This document shows positions 57,209 to 64,000 of a DNA stretch of 64,000 bases, one piece after another. The position numbers and the translations under genes were made by a program. A model generated the notes under the pieces. It had not been told where the DNA came from, searched no databases, and saw only the letters and a list, made by a program, of their open reading frames with translations. Every line of letters starts with the position of its first letter. Within the stretch, counting starts at the first letter, position 1. The DNA comes from Chlorobium sp. N1 (GTDB lineage Bacteria > Bacteroidota > Chlorobiia > Chlorobiales > Chlorobiaceae), in NCBI RefSeq assembly GCF_004332115.1, contig NZ_SJPA01000004.1, positions 117,149-181,148 on the forward strand, written 5' to 3'.

Positions 57209-58687
57209 ATGGGTAAAGTCAAGGGTTTCATGGAGTTCCAGAGGGCGGTTCCTGAGGACAGGCCGCCTCTGGAGAGGAAAGGCGACTGGAAGGAGTTCCA
57301 TCTTGAAATGGACGGGCAGGCGCTCTCCGACCAGGGCGCGCGCTGCATGGACTGCGGCACCCCGTTCTGCCATACCGGCATCATGCTTGCCGGCATGACC
57401 AGCGGATGCCCGATCCACAACCTCATTCCGGAGTGGAACGACCTGGTCTACAGGGGGTACTGGGGAGATGCCTACGACCGCCTGATGAAAACCAACAACT
57501 TCCCCGAGTTCACCGGCCGGGTCTGTCCCGCTCCCTGCGAGGGTTCCTGCGTGCTCGGCATCATCGAGCCGCCGGTGACCATCAAGAACATCGAGTGCGC
57601 CATCATCGAGCGCGCCTTCGCCGACGGGCGGGTCGAGCCGAAGACGATTGCCTACCGTACCGGCAAAAAGGTCGCCGTGGTCGGTTCCGGCCCGTCGGGC
57701 CTCGCCGCCGCCGACCAGCTCAACAAGGCCGGCCACACCGTGACGGTCTTCGAACGCGACGACCGCTGCGGAGGGCTGCTCATGTACGGCATCCCGAACA
57801 TGAAGCTCGACAAGGAGGATGTCGTCCTGCGCCGCATCGCGATCATGGAGAAGGAGGGCGTGGAGTTCAGGGTGAATACCGAGGTCGGAAAGGACTATCC
57901 GGCAGAAAAACTCAAGGAGGAGTTCGACGCCGTCCTGCTCTGCACCGGCTCGACCCGCCCCCGCGACCTCGAGGCCGAGGGCCGCAGGGAGGCCTATGGG
58001 ATCCATTTTGCCATGGACTTCCTCCGTTCCTCGACGAAGGCCCTGCTCGGCGGCTCGGCTCCCGAGATCACCGCCGAGGGCCGCAATGTCGTCGTCATCG
58101 GCGGCGGCGACACCGGCACGGACTGCGTGGCGACCTCCATCCGCCAGGGATGCAACAGCGTCGTGCAGCTGGAGATCATGCCGAAGCCCCCGCTCGAGCG
58201 GCCTGAGGACAACCCCTGGCCGCAGTGGCCGAGGACCTTCAAGGTCGACTACGGACAGGAGGAGGCCGCGGCCCTGCAGGGCGAGGACCCGAGGAGGTAC
58301 GGCATGATGACGAAGAAGTTCATCCGCGACACCGACGGCCGGCTGAAGGGCGTCGAGGCCTCGGAGGTCGAGTGGGTGAGGAAGGAGGGCCGCTTCGTGC
58401 CGCAGCCGGTAGCCGGCACCGAGCAGATCTTCCCGGCCGAGCTCGTCCTGCTCGCCATGGGATTCCTCGGACCCGAGGCGGAGCTGCTGCAGAAGCTCGG
58501 CGTCCAGTGCGACGAGCGCTCGAACATCAAGGCTGCTGAGGGTTCCTACGAGACGACGGTGGAGGGCGTCTTCGCCGCAGGTGATGCGCGCCGCGGCCAG
58601 AGCCTCGTCGTCTGGGCCATCCAGGAGGGCCGCGCCGCCGCGCGCGAGTGCGACCGCTTCCTCATGGGAGAAACCTTCCTTCCGTAA
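57209..58687 (+). CDS. gltD: Glutamate synthase small subunit (NADPH, FAD)
   Basis: 492 aa. N-terminal 4Fe-4S cysteines in [16 protein letters not shown] and [12 protein letters not shown] site [16 protein letters not shown] (near residue 152) and NADP site [13 protein letters not shown]. Feeds electrons from NADPH to GltB. Second gene of the gltBD operon. Confidence 0.95.
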   Translation: MGKVKGFMEFQRAVPEDRPPLERKGDWKEFHLEMDGQALSDQGARCMDCGTPFCHTGIMLAGMTSGCPIHNLIPEWNDLVYRGYWGDAYDRLMKTNNFPEFTGRVCPAPCEGSCVLGIIEPPVTIKNIECAIIERAFADGRVEPKTIAYRTGKKVAVVGSGPSGLAAADQLNKAGHTVTVFERDDRCGGLLMYGIPNMKLDKEDVVLRRIAIMEKEGVEFRVNTEVGKDYPAEKLKEEFDAVLLCTGSTRPRDLEAEGRREAYGIHFAMDFLRSSTKALLGGSAPEITAEGRNVVVIGGGDTGTDCVATSIRQGCNSVVQLEIMPKPPLERPEDNPWPQWPRTFKVDYGQEEAAALQGEDPRRYGMMTKKFIRDTDGRLKGVEASEVEWVRKEGRFVPQPVAGTEQIFPAELVLLAMGFLGPEAELLQKLGVQCDERSNIKAAEGSYETTVEGVFAAGDARRGQSLVVWAIQEGRAAARECDRFLMGETFLP

Positions 58688-58779
58688 ACGAACAGCGCCC
58701 GAAAGCGGTTATACCACGTACCATCATTAATTCAGGCGGCATCCCCGACCGGGATGCCTGCCCCCAAGGCCGGAGTGCT

Positions 58780-59052
58780 ATGGAACAGCAGAAACTCAGG
58801 GAGCTCCTCGAAACGCTCCACCACGAGCTCGAACACGTCGAATCGGTCGACGAAACCACCGGCAGGGTGCTCTGCTCCCTGAAGGAGGATCTTTCGCGTT
58901 TCTCCGATGAACCCTGCTCGGTCGACATCGCCGGCGACGAGCCCTTGATGGAGCGCATGCAGGATGCCGTCGGCCACTTCGAGACCGACCATCCGAAGCT
59001 TTCCATGGCTATCCAGCACGTGCTCGACAGCCTTGCCCGCATGGGGCTCTGA
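58780..59052 (+). CDS. DUF4404 family small protein
   Basis: 90 aa, acidic, helical: [24 protein letters not shown] followed by a C-terminus [25 protein letters not shown], the ending that marks DUF4404. No known function. Lies 92 bases after gltD and 53 bases before clpX; likely read through in the same direction. Start ATG at 58780 was chosen because upstream in-frame codons overlap gltD. Confidence 0.7.
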   Translation: MEQQKLRELLETLHHELEHVESVDETTGRVLCSLKEDLSRFSDEPCSVDIAGDEPLMERMQDAVGHFETDHPKLSMAIQHVLDSLARMGL

Positions 59053-59104
59053 AGCTTTTTTCGGCGACCGACACTTTAAACAAATCGACAGGACGAACGA
59101 CCAG

Positions 59105-60433
59105 ATGACGAGAGAAACGACGACAGGCAAAGGCAGGACGAAGAGTGCGCAGCGCGGAGGCGGAGGGACGGACCAGGTCGTCTGCTCCTTTTGCGGGCGA
59201 AGCGCCCAGGAAGTGACCAGCATGGTCGCCGGACCCGGGGCCTTCATCTGCGACCGCTGCATCAAGACCTCCTACGATATCGTCCGCAAGGAGCTTTCGG
59301 CGATCCAGCACCCCGAGGTGGTCGTCGACGAGCAGCCCTTCATGCCGCGCCTCGTCAGCCCGAAGGCCATCCTCGAGTCGCTCGACCAGTACGTCGTCGG
59401 CCAGGAGCGCGCCAAGCGCTCGCTTGCGGTCGCCGTCTACAACCACTACAAGCGCATCGACTCGCAGGAGTGGCGGCACGACGATGACGAAATCGTCATC
59501 GAGAAGAGCAACATCATGCTCATCGGCCCCACCGGCACCGGCAAGACGCTGCTGGCGCAGACCCTGGCCAGCCTGCTCGAGGTGCCCTTCTCGATCGTCG
59601 ACGCCACCTCGCTCACCGAGGCCGGCTACGTCGGCGACGACGTCGAGACCATCCTGGCCCGTCTCCTGCATGCGGCCGACTTCAACCTCGAACGCGCCGA
59701 GCGCGGCATCATCTACGTCGACGAGATCGACAAGATCGCCCGCAAGTCGGCCAACGTCTCCATCACGCGCGACGTCTCGGGAGAAGGCGTGCAGCAGGCG
59801 CTCCTGAAGATCCTCGAGGGTGCCGTCGTCGGTGTGCCCCCGAAGGGCGGGCGCAAGCATCCCGAGCAGCAGCTCATCAACATCAACACGAAGAACATCC
59901 TCTTCATCTGCGGAGGGGCCTTCGAGGGGCTCGACAAGCTCATCGGCCGCAGGATATCGAAGTCTTCGATGGGGTTCGGCTCGAGCGTCAAGCACAAGCA
60001 TACCGGCTACAATCCCGAACTGCTCAAGCACGTGACCCAGGACGACCTGCACGAGTACGGCCTCATTCCCGAGTTCATCGGCCGCCTTCCCGTTCTCAGT
60101 ACCCTCGATCCGCTCGACGCCACGGCCCTGCGCAGCATCCTCGTCGAGCCGAAGAATGCGCTCGTCAAGCAGTACCGCAAGCTCTTCGAAATGGACGGCG
60201 TGGAGCTCGAATTCTCTCCGGAGGCGCTCGACCGCGTCGTCGAGATCGCCATCGAGCGGGGGACCGGTGCGCGTGCGCTCCGCAGCGTGCTCGAGAACGT
60301 CATGATCGACATCATGTTCGAGCTGCCCTCGATGAGCGGGGTCGGCAAATGCGTCATCACCCCGGAGGTCATCGACCGCACGGGCGAGCCGCAGTACCTC
60401 GACGCATCGGGCAGGAAGAAAAAAAGGGCATAA
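59105..60433 (+). CDS. clpX: ATP-dependent Clp protease ATP-binding subunit ClpX
   Basis: AAA+ unfoldase partner of ClpP, 442 aa. Zinc-binding domain with Cys27, Cys30, Cys49, Cys52; Walker A GPTGTGKT near 141, pore loop GYVGDDVE (usually GYVGEDVE), Walker [12 protein letters not shown]-type loop GGRKHPEQQ, sensor 2 region GTGARALRS. clpP is not adjacent. Upstream 50 residues in the open frame are outside the family, so ATG at 59105 is used. Confidence 0.95.
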   Translation: MTRETTTGKGRTKSAQRGGGGTDQVVCSFCGRSAQEVTSMVAGPGAFICDRCIKTSYDIVRKELSAIQHPEVVVDEQPFMPRLVSPKAILESLDQYVVGQERAKRSLAVAVYNHYKRIDSQEWRHDDDEIVIEKSNIMLIGPTGTGKTLLAQTLASLLEVPFSIVDATSLTEAGYVGDDVETILARLLHAADFNLERAERGIIYVDEIDKIARKSANVSITRDVSGEGVQQALLKILEGAVVGVPPKGGRKHPEQQLININTKNILFICGGAFEGLDKLIGRRISKSSMGFGSSVKHKHTGYNPELLKHVTQDDLHEYGLIPEFIGRLPVLSTLDPLDATALRSILVEPKNALVKQYRKLFEMDGVELEFSPEALDRVVEIAIERGTGARALRSVLENVMIDIMFELPSMSGVGKCVITPEVIDRTGEPQYLDASGRKKKRA

Positions 60434-60503
60434 AAAAGCCGGGCGGTGCCGGAAAGCCTTTGCAAATTATGAATCCTGTCTTATATTAACAGCCTTTCAA
60501 GGA

Positions 60504-60577
60504 GGGCGATTAGCTCAGTTGGTTAGAGCGCTACATTGACACTGTAGAGGTCAGAAGTTCGAATCTTCTATCGCCCA
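60504..60577 (+). tRNA. tRNA-Val (GAC)
   Basis: Cloverleaf: acceptor GGGCGAT / ATCGCCC, D arm GCTC..GAGC, anticodon stem CTACA/TGTAG with loop TTGACAC (anticodon GAC at 60543-60545 region), T arm AGAAG-TTCGAAT-CTTCT. CCA is not encoded (ACAC follows). It is the probable integration site of the element to its right. Confidence 0.93.
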
Positions 60578-60587
60578 CACTCCATAT

Positions 60588-60624
60588 AAAGCCCTGTAAG
60601 ATAAAGACTTACAGGGCTTTTTTC
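60588..60624 (+). terminator. Terminator after tRNA-Val
   Basis: Stem AAAGCCCTGTAAG / CTTACAGGGCTTT with loop ATAAAGA and four further T. It isolates the tRNA from integrase transcription. Confidence 0.88.
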
Positions 60625-60659
60625 TTGCCCGGAAATCCTTTCCGGATGCCCCGATTTCC

Positions 60660-60748
60660 GCGTTTTTGAGCGTTTTTGAGCCTTTTTTATATTGATTTTG
60701 CGACGCATATGCGACGAGCAAAATTGATCTGGGGAGCCCCAGAAGGAG
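60660..60748 (+). promoter_or_regulatory. Integrase upstream repeats, palindrome and ribosome site
   Basis: Tandem direct repeat GCGTTTTTGA twice (60660-60679), palindrome CGCATATGCG (60704-60713) flanked by inverted ATTTTGC (60695-60701) and GCAAAAT (60718-60724), then AAGGAG (60743-60748). They may be operator or recombinase arm sites; function is inference. Confidence 0.5.
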
Positions 60749-60754
60749 ACGAAT

Positions 60755-61933
60755 GTGAAGCTGAAGCTGAAGCACCGGGTGCTGACTGCCAAGGATCGGA
60801 AAGGGTGGCACTCATTTTTTATTGAAATCTACGCACAGGGCAAACGGGTCTACGAGCCGCTCGATATGGTGGCGGACCCGAAAGACAAGCCCAGGTACAG
60901 GGCTGCCATGCAGTTCTGCACGGATGTCCTCTCCAGACGCCAGGTCGAACTCAGCAGCATCGCTGCCGGCCTGACGCCTCCCGAAATCACCTACAGCAAG
61001 GGGGACTTCATTCTCTACTGCCAGCGCCTCGCTGACAAGGTCCACCACGCCAAGAGCCAGGAAAACTGGAACGTCGCCATCAAGAGCCTTATGCGCTATG
61101 AGCCGGAGGGCCTCACCTTCGGGGAGGTCGATAAGGATTGGCTCGATGATTTCCAGAATCACCTGCGCAAAACCTATTCCCAGAACACCGCCCGGAACTA
61201 TTCATCCAAAATCCGCCAGGCGATCGCCCTGGCCGTCCGCGACGGGTTCATCAGGCAAAGCCCGAACGAGCAGGTCAAGCAGGTACCTGAAAAGGAAGGG
61301 GAGATCAAGTACCTCTACTTCGAGGAGGTCCAGCTGCTCGACAGGACGCCCCATCGCCATAAAGGGCGGCGGGTCGCCTTCCTTTTCAACTGCTTCGTGC
61401 CGGTTCGCCCCGGCGATCTTGCCGTCCTGTCCGAGGCGAATATCCGCTCTTCACCTGATGGCGGCTATGAGGTCTATTTCCGGCAGGGCAAAAAGCAGCG
61501 GATCGAGTCAATCCCGATTGCGTCGCAGGGAATGCGCTATCTCAACCAGGCCCGTGAGCAGGCCAGGGTTCGGCTGGGACGGGAACTGAAGCCGCACGAA
61601 CCGATTTTCGATATAGGGCACAAGAGGTGGTACGGCTCGATGCTCAAGGTATGGGCAAAGCGAGCGTATGCGCTCTATGGGGCCGAGCTGCCCACGGAAA
61701 TCAGGACCCACTTCAGCTGGGCCTGCGAGGACCTCTCTCCCCACTGGGCTCGACATACCGGTGCCACCATGCTGCTCAACTTCGGTGCCGACCTCGACGC
61801 CGTCGGAGAGATCCTCGGCCACCGTGACCGGAAGACAACCATGCGGTATGCCAAGATCCAGCCGAGGACCAAGCGGAACACGATAGCCCTGATGCCGAGT
61901 ATCGCAACCGGAGACGATGATGACGAAGCATGA
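60755..61933 (+). CDS. int: Tyrosine recombinase (integrase)
   Basis: 392 aa site-specific recombinase. SAM-like N-terminal DNA-binding region (residues ~80-170), catalytic residues Arg218 (VRPGD), Lys246/247 (beta-hairpin GKKQR), His330 and Arg333 (HWARH), His356 (LGHRD) and Tyr365 (MRYAK), all in order. GTG start at 60755 with AAGGAG seven bases upstream; the overlapping ATG two bases earlier runs into TGA. Its 3' end overlaps the next gene by 17 bases. Resembles Bacteroidetes/Chlorobi phage-type integrases of mobile elements. Confidence 0.9.
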   Translation: MKLKLKHRVLTAKDRKGWHSFFIEIYAQGKRVYEPLDMVADPKDKPRYRAAMQFCTDVLSRRQVELSSIAAGLTPPEITYSKGDFILYCQRLADKVHHAKSQENWNVAIKSLMRYEPEGLTFGEVDKDWLDDFQNHLRKTYSQNTARNYSSKIRQAIALAVRDGFIRQSPNEQVKQVPEKEGEIKYLYFEEVQLLDRTPHRHKGRRVAFLFNCFVPVRPGDLAVLSEANIRSSPDGGYEVYFRQGKKQRIESIPIASQGMRYLNQAREQARVRLGRELKPHEPIFDIGHKRWYGSMLKVWAKRAYALYGAELPTEIRTHFSWACEDLSPHWARHTGATMLLNFGADLDAVGEILGHRDRKTTMRYAKIQPRTKRNTIALMPSIATGDDDDEA

Positions 61934-62867
61934 CGACGAACGGAAAAAATGGGAGCGCATCGGCCACCGCCTGATGCAGTCCTCCGATCTGCAGCTCCTC
62001 TGCGGTCTCACACGGACAAGCCCGGGGGCTGAAAAGCCTTTTGTTTCCTCCCTTGCCGACGATGAGCTGGAAGGGATGACCTCCTTTGTGCTTGAGCGCA
62101 TGAAGGAGGTCGATCTGCTTGCCCTGGCTGGAGCGACGCAGGATGCCCCTGAAATCCCCCATGAGTACCGTGACCACCCGCAGGCATACCTTCGCCTGCA
62201 GGTTCCGAAAAACGCGCTCTACCGCTCTTCCGAGCTCTACAACGCCGAATTCATCAACGACCTCGATGAAGGCTACGACACCCTCCAGGGCGTTTTCGTC
62301 ACCCTCGTCCGGGCACTTGGCTACCTCTTCGACGAACTTCAATACCGCCATGGCAGCATCGACCCCGCCTTCATGCATGCCCTAGAGCGGAGTTTCCCCG
62401 AGTATGCGGCTGTCGTCGATCAGGTTGTGGCAGGAGAGAGGAAAGACGCGGCAGTAACCGCTCCTCCTGCCACGATCAAGCTTACCCTTACCCCGGAACA
62501 GCTGGCCGACCTTTCAGGTTGCCTGGAGGTCTTTTTCGATCCATCCGACCGTCCCGGATTGACGGAATTGCTCCAGGGGCGTTCCGTTGGCCGCAAACTG
62601 GTCTTCAACGGCAACCAGAACCGCCTCGTCGAAGTCTTCCGCAGGCTTTCCTACAACGGGTTCCTGTACGAGTCCTCGACCGTTCTGCGTGACTGGCTCT
62701 GCGGGCATTTCGCTTACCGGTCCAAGGCCGGTATTGCTGACTTGAGTCAGAACTCCGTCTGGGACATCCTCTCCAAGGCAAAGGGGGAGCCTACCCTCAA
62801 GAGCCGAATCTGTGTGTTTGGCTGGCTTGCCTACAAGACCCATGCGTCGTTGAAGAGAGCGGATTAG
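61917..62867 (+). CDS. Unknown protein of the mobile element, RteC-like layout
   Basis: 316 aa, starts inside the integrase 3' end, two in-tandem ATGs. Charged helical N-terminal half (LTRTSPGAEKPF; ALGYLFDELQYRHGSIDPAFMHALE), then a PPATIKLTLTPEQLADLSG region and a C-terminal domain with KLVFNGNQNRLVEVFRRLSYNGF, WLCGHFAYRSKAG and LSQNSVWDILSKA. That C-terminal pattern resembles the winged-helix/RteC-like module of Bacteroidetes conjugative elements, but the match is weak. Probably a regulator or accessory of the element. Confidence 0.5.
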   Translation: MMTKHDDERKKWERIGHRLMQSSDLQLLCGLTRTSPGAEKPFVSSLADDELEGMTSFVLERMKEVDLLALAGATQDAPEIPHEYRDHPQAYLRLQVPKNALYRSSELYNAEFINDLDEGYDTLQGVFVTLVRALGYLFDELQYRHGSIDPAFMHALERSFPEYAAVVDQVVAGERKDAAVTAPPATIKLTLTPEQLADLSGCLEVFFDPSDRPGLTELLQGRSVGRKLVFNGNQNRLVEVFRRLSYNGFLYESSTVLRDWLCGHFAYRSKAGIADLSQNSVWDILSKAKGEPTLKSRICVFGWLAYKTHASLKRAD

Positions 62868-63180
62868 CCTTTTCATTCCGATCACAGCAATAGAATCCTC
62901 CACCCGCCGAGTGGAGGATTTGCCTAGTGTTGCTCTGTCGATCGCTCTGTTCTACTCCTCCCATCACTTCAGAATTGACCATGTCCATATGCATATCATC
63001 CGCTTGGCCATCCACATTCATTGATGCTCTTGCTGCGAGATTGATGAATGGTTAAGCGGCAGATGCGAGAGCTGGTTTCGCTGGTTGGGGTATTGTGCTG
63101 CGTGAGATTTGGTAAAAAAAGCCGTACTATGATATTGAGTCCTTCCAATAGGCCGCAACGCAGACAACACACGGTTGACA
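62868..63180. other. Intergenic region inside the element
   Basis: 313 bases without a gene. An inverted repeat AATCCTCCAC / GTGGAGGATT (62894-62920) after the unknown gene may act as a weak terminator; no T run. The rest is lower GC and contains GGTAAAAAAAGCCG near 63110. Confidence 0.45.
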
Positions 63181-63651
63181 ATGAGTACCAGACAGGAACT
63201 GGCGGAGCAGCTAAAGGAATTTGCTCGGGCATCAGCAGAAAAAGCTGCCGAAATCGAGCGCGCTACAGGTTCTCCTGGTGGGAATCAATCAGGGCTTACG
63301 GCTTTGCTCGATATGGTCAAGAGCGCAGATGTACCAGCCAAACAAAAAAAGCCAATCACCAAAGGGTTGCTTGCGTGCCTTGAGCACGAACAGTTGGAGT
63401 CTCGGGTGGGGACGATACTCACCAACGCAGATGCTGCGTTCCTAAAGACGCTGCAGGAACGGCATCCGAACCTTACGCATCGAGAATATCTCATATGCCT
63501 TTTTGCAAAGCTGGGTTATGATACCCGAGAAATCGCTAGGTATTTCGGAATATCCGTTCGTGGCACTGAAAGTATCCGGTACCGCCTGCACAAAAAGTTG
63601 GGTAGAAAGAAGCATGAAGCTATCAAGACCTATTTGTTTGAGCTGAAATGA
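63181..63651 (+). CDS. HTH protein with C-terminal LuxR/NarL-type domain
   Basis: 156 aa. N-terminal half polar helical with no known domain; the C-terminal 60 residues form a helix-turn-helix: HPNLTHREYLICLFAKLGYDTREIARYFGISVRGTESIRYRLHKKLG, the GerE/LuxR pattern found in Bacteroidetes-type response proteins. No receiver domain. ATG at 63181 preferred over a TTG two codons earlier. GC content is clearly below that of the chromosome, consistent with transfer. Confidence 0.65.
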   Translation: MSTRQELAEQLKEFARASAEKAAEIERATGSPGGNQSGLTALLDMVKSADVPAKQKKPITKGLLACLEHEQLESRVGTILTNADAAFLKTLQERHPNLTHREYLICLFAKLGYDTREIARYFGISVRGTESIRYRLHKKLGRKKHEAIKTYLFELK

Positions 63652-64000
63652 GTTGGATCTGTTCTGTTTTAAGGGCCCTTCTATTTAATCCGTTAAAAAG
63701 GGAACCCTGTAGCGGCAGTCGCGATTTTTTTCGCCGGATGATGCTCCCGGTCAGATACTAATCACTCAATTTAGGCGTGTATGTTCTTCTCCGGGATGGG
63801 ATGAATGGTAGTAGGAGGGGGAAAAAAGTAATTCTTAGCATTCTTTATAATCCATTTTTCAGACGATCTATATTAGGGGTTGCTGAAGAATTCAAGCCAT
63901 CGCCGAGCGGCACTCAATCACCGTTCGGGAAGGTGACCACACGAACGAATTTCTGATTACGTCAAGCTCCAAAAGGAGCCATTCGAACAGGCGCAAAAAA
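63652..64000. other. Low-GC tail without a recognised gene
   Basis: 349 bases. An IS-end-like GGGGTTGCTGAAGAATTC (63876-63893) is seen and a 30-odd-codon open frame runs off the edge on both strands; neither could be assigned. Confidence 0.35.

Larger units (their letters stand above)
60578..64000 (+). mobile_element. Probable tRNA-Val-integrated element, left part
   Basis: A tyrosine recombinase lies 178 bases downstream of the tRNA in the same direction, followed by an overlapping unknown gene and a lower-GC HTH gene. That layout is typical of islands or ICEs inserted at a tRNA 3' end. No second copy of the tRNA 3' end is seen before position 64000, so the right boundary is outside the window and the element type is open. 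Confidence 0.55.

Noticed and set aside
60660..60679. Tandem repeat GCGTTTTTGA considered as CRISPR-like
   Set aside because: Only two adjacent copies without spacers.
60578..64000. Search for the second att copy of tRNA-Val inside the window
   Set aside because: No match to the last ~24 bases of the tRNA was found by eye up to the right edge.

Overview
The window reads as chromosomal DNA of a green sulfur bacterium (Chlorobi; Chlorobium/Chlorobaculum-like). The case rests on several genes together: a BciA-type 8-vinyl reductase of (bacterio)chlorophyll synthesis, a monomeric isocitrate dehydrogenase and succinyl-CoA synthetase beta as used in the reductive TCA cycle, glutamate synthase, fructose bisphosphatase, and sparse Shine-Dalgarno signals of the kind seen in the Bacteroidetes/Chlorobi group. 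GC content looks high (about 60 percent or more by eye) except in the last kilobase or so. No species is assigned.

Layout. 1-8.2 kb: nitroreductase, aat, an ArsA/GET3-like ATPase with a C-terminal HSP20-like domain, fabI, monomeric icd, a YmdB-type phosphoesterase and fbp. 8.3-14.1 kb: recJ, then a four-gene minus-strand operon (PAP2 phosphatase, ArnT-like glycosyltransferase, GT2 glycosyltransferase, flippase-like membrane protein) that looks like an envelope-lipid glycosylation module. 14.2-16.9 kb: purU, a CDF metal exporter, lipocalin and a small unknown gene, tightly packed. 16.9-23.8 kb: minus-strand cydA-cydB-cydD-cydC-bciA, a cytochrome bd operon whose last gene is a pigment gene joined to cydC by an ATGA overlap. 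24-33.6 kb: minus-strand salvage and housekeeping genes (mtnA, purine nucleoside phosphorylase, YggS, cyclophilin, TPR protein, TatD, lspA, aroE, TPR protein, uvrC). 33.7-37.8 kb: sodium:solute symporter with its DUF4212 partner, a DUF302 protein and a porin. 38.2-42.4 kb: Nudix hydrolase, PagL-like deacylase, pyrB, ABC-F ATPase. 42.7-46.9 kb: a TolC/MacA/MacB-type exporter. 47-60.4 kb: sucC, tadA, a DUF697-like membrane protein, an FMN enzyme with a C-terminal cysteine cluster, gpmA, gltB-gltD, a DUF4404 protein and clpX.

60.5-64 kb: a tRNA-Val(GAC) gene, then a tyrosine recombinase (GTG start, strong RBS, repeat-rich leader), an overlapping unknown protein and a lower-GC HTH protein. This is the left part of a probable tRNA-integrated mobile element whose other end lies outside the window.

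How the genes fit together: most of the window is core metabolism and envelope biology of an anaerobic phototroph. The accessory signals that deserve attention are the tRNA-Val element, the envelope-lipid modification cluster (with a PagL-like deacylase 25 kb away), the cyd-bciA arrangement, a MacA-like adaptor that lacks a long coiled-coil hairpin, and a 377-base intergenic region with two hairpins and a distant terminator. I saw no CRISPR array, rRNA or complete insertion sequence. Many long antisense ORFs occur opposite GC-rich genes and were treated as shadows.
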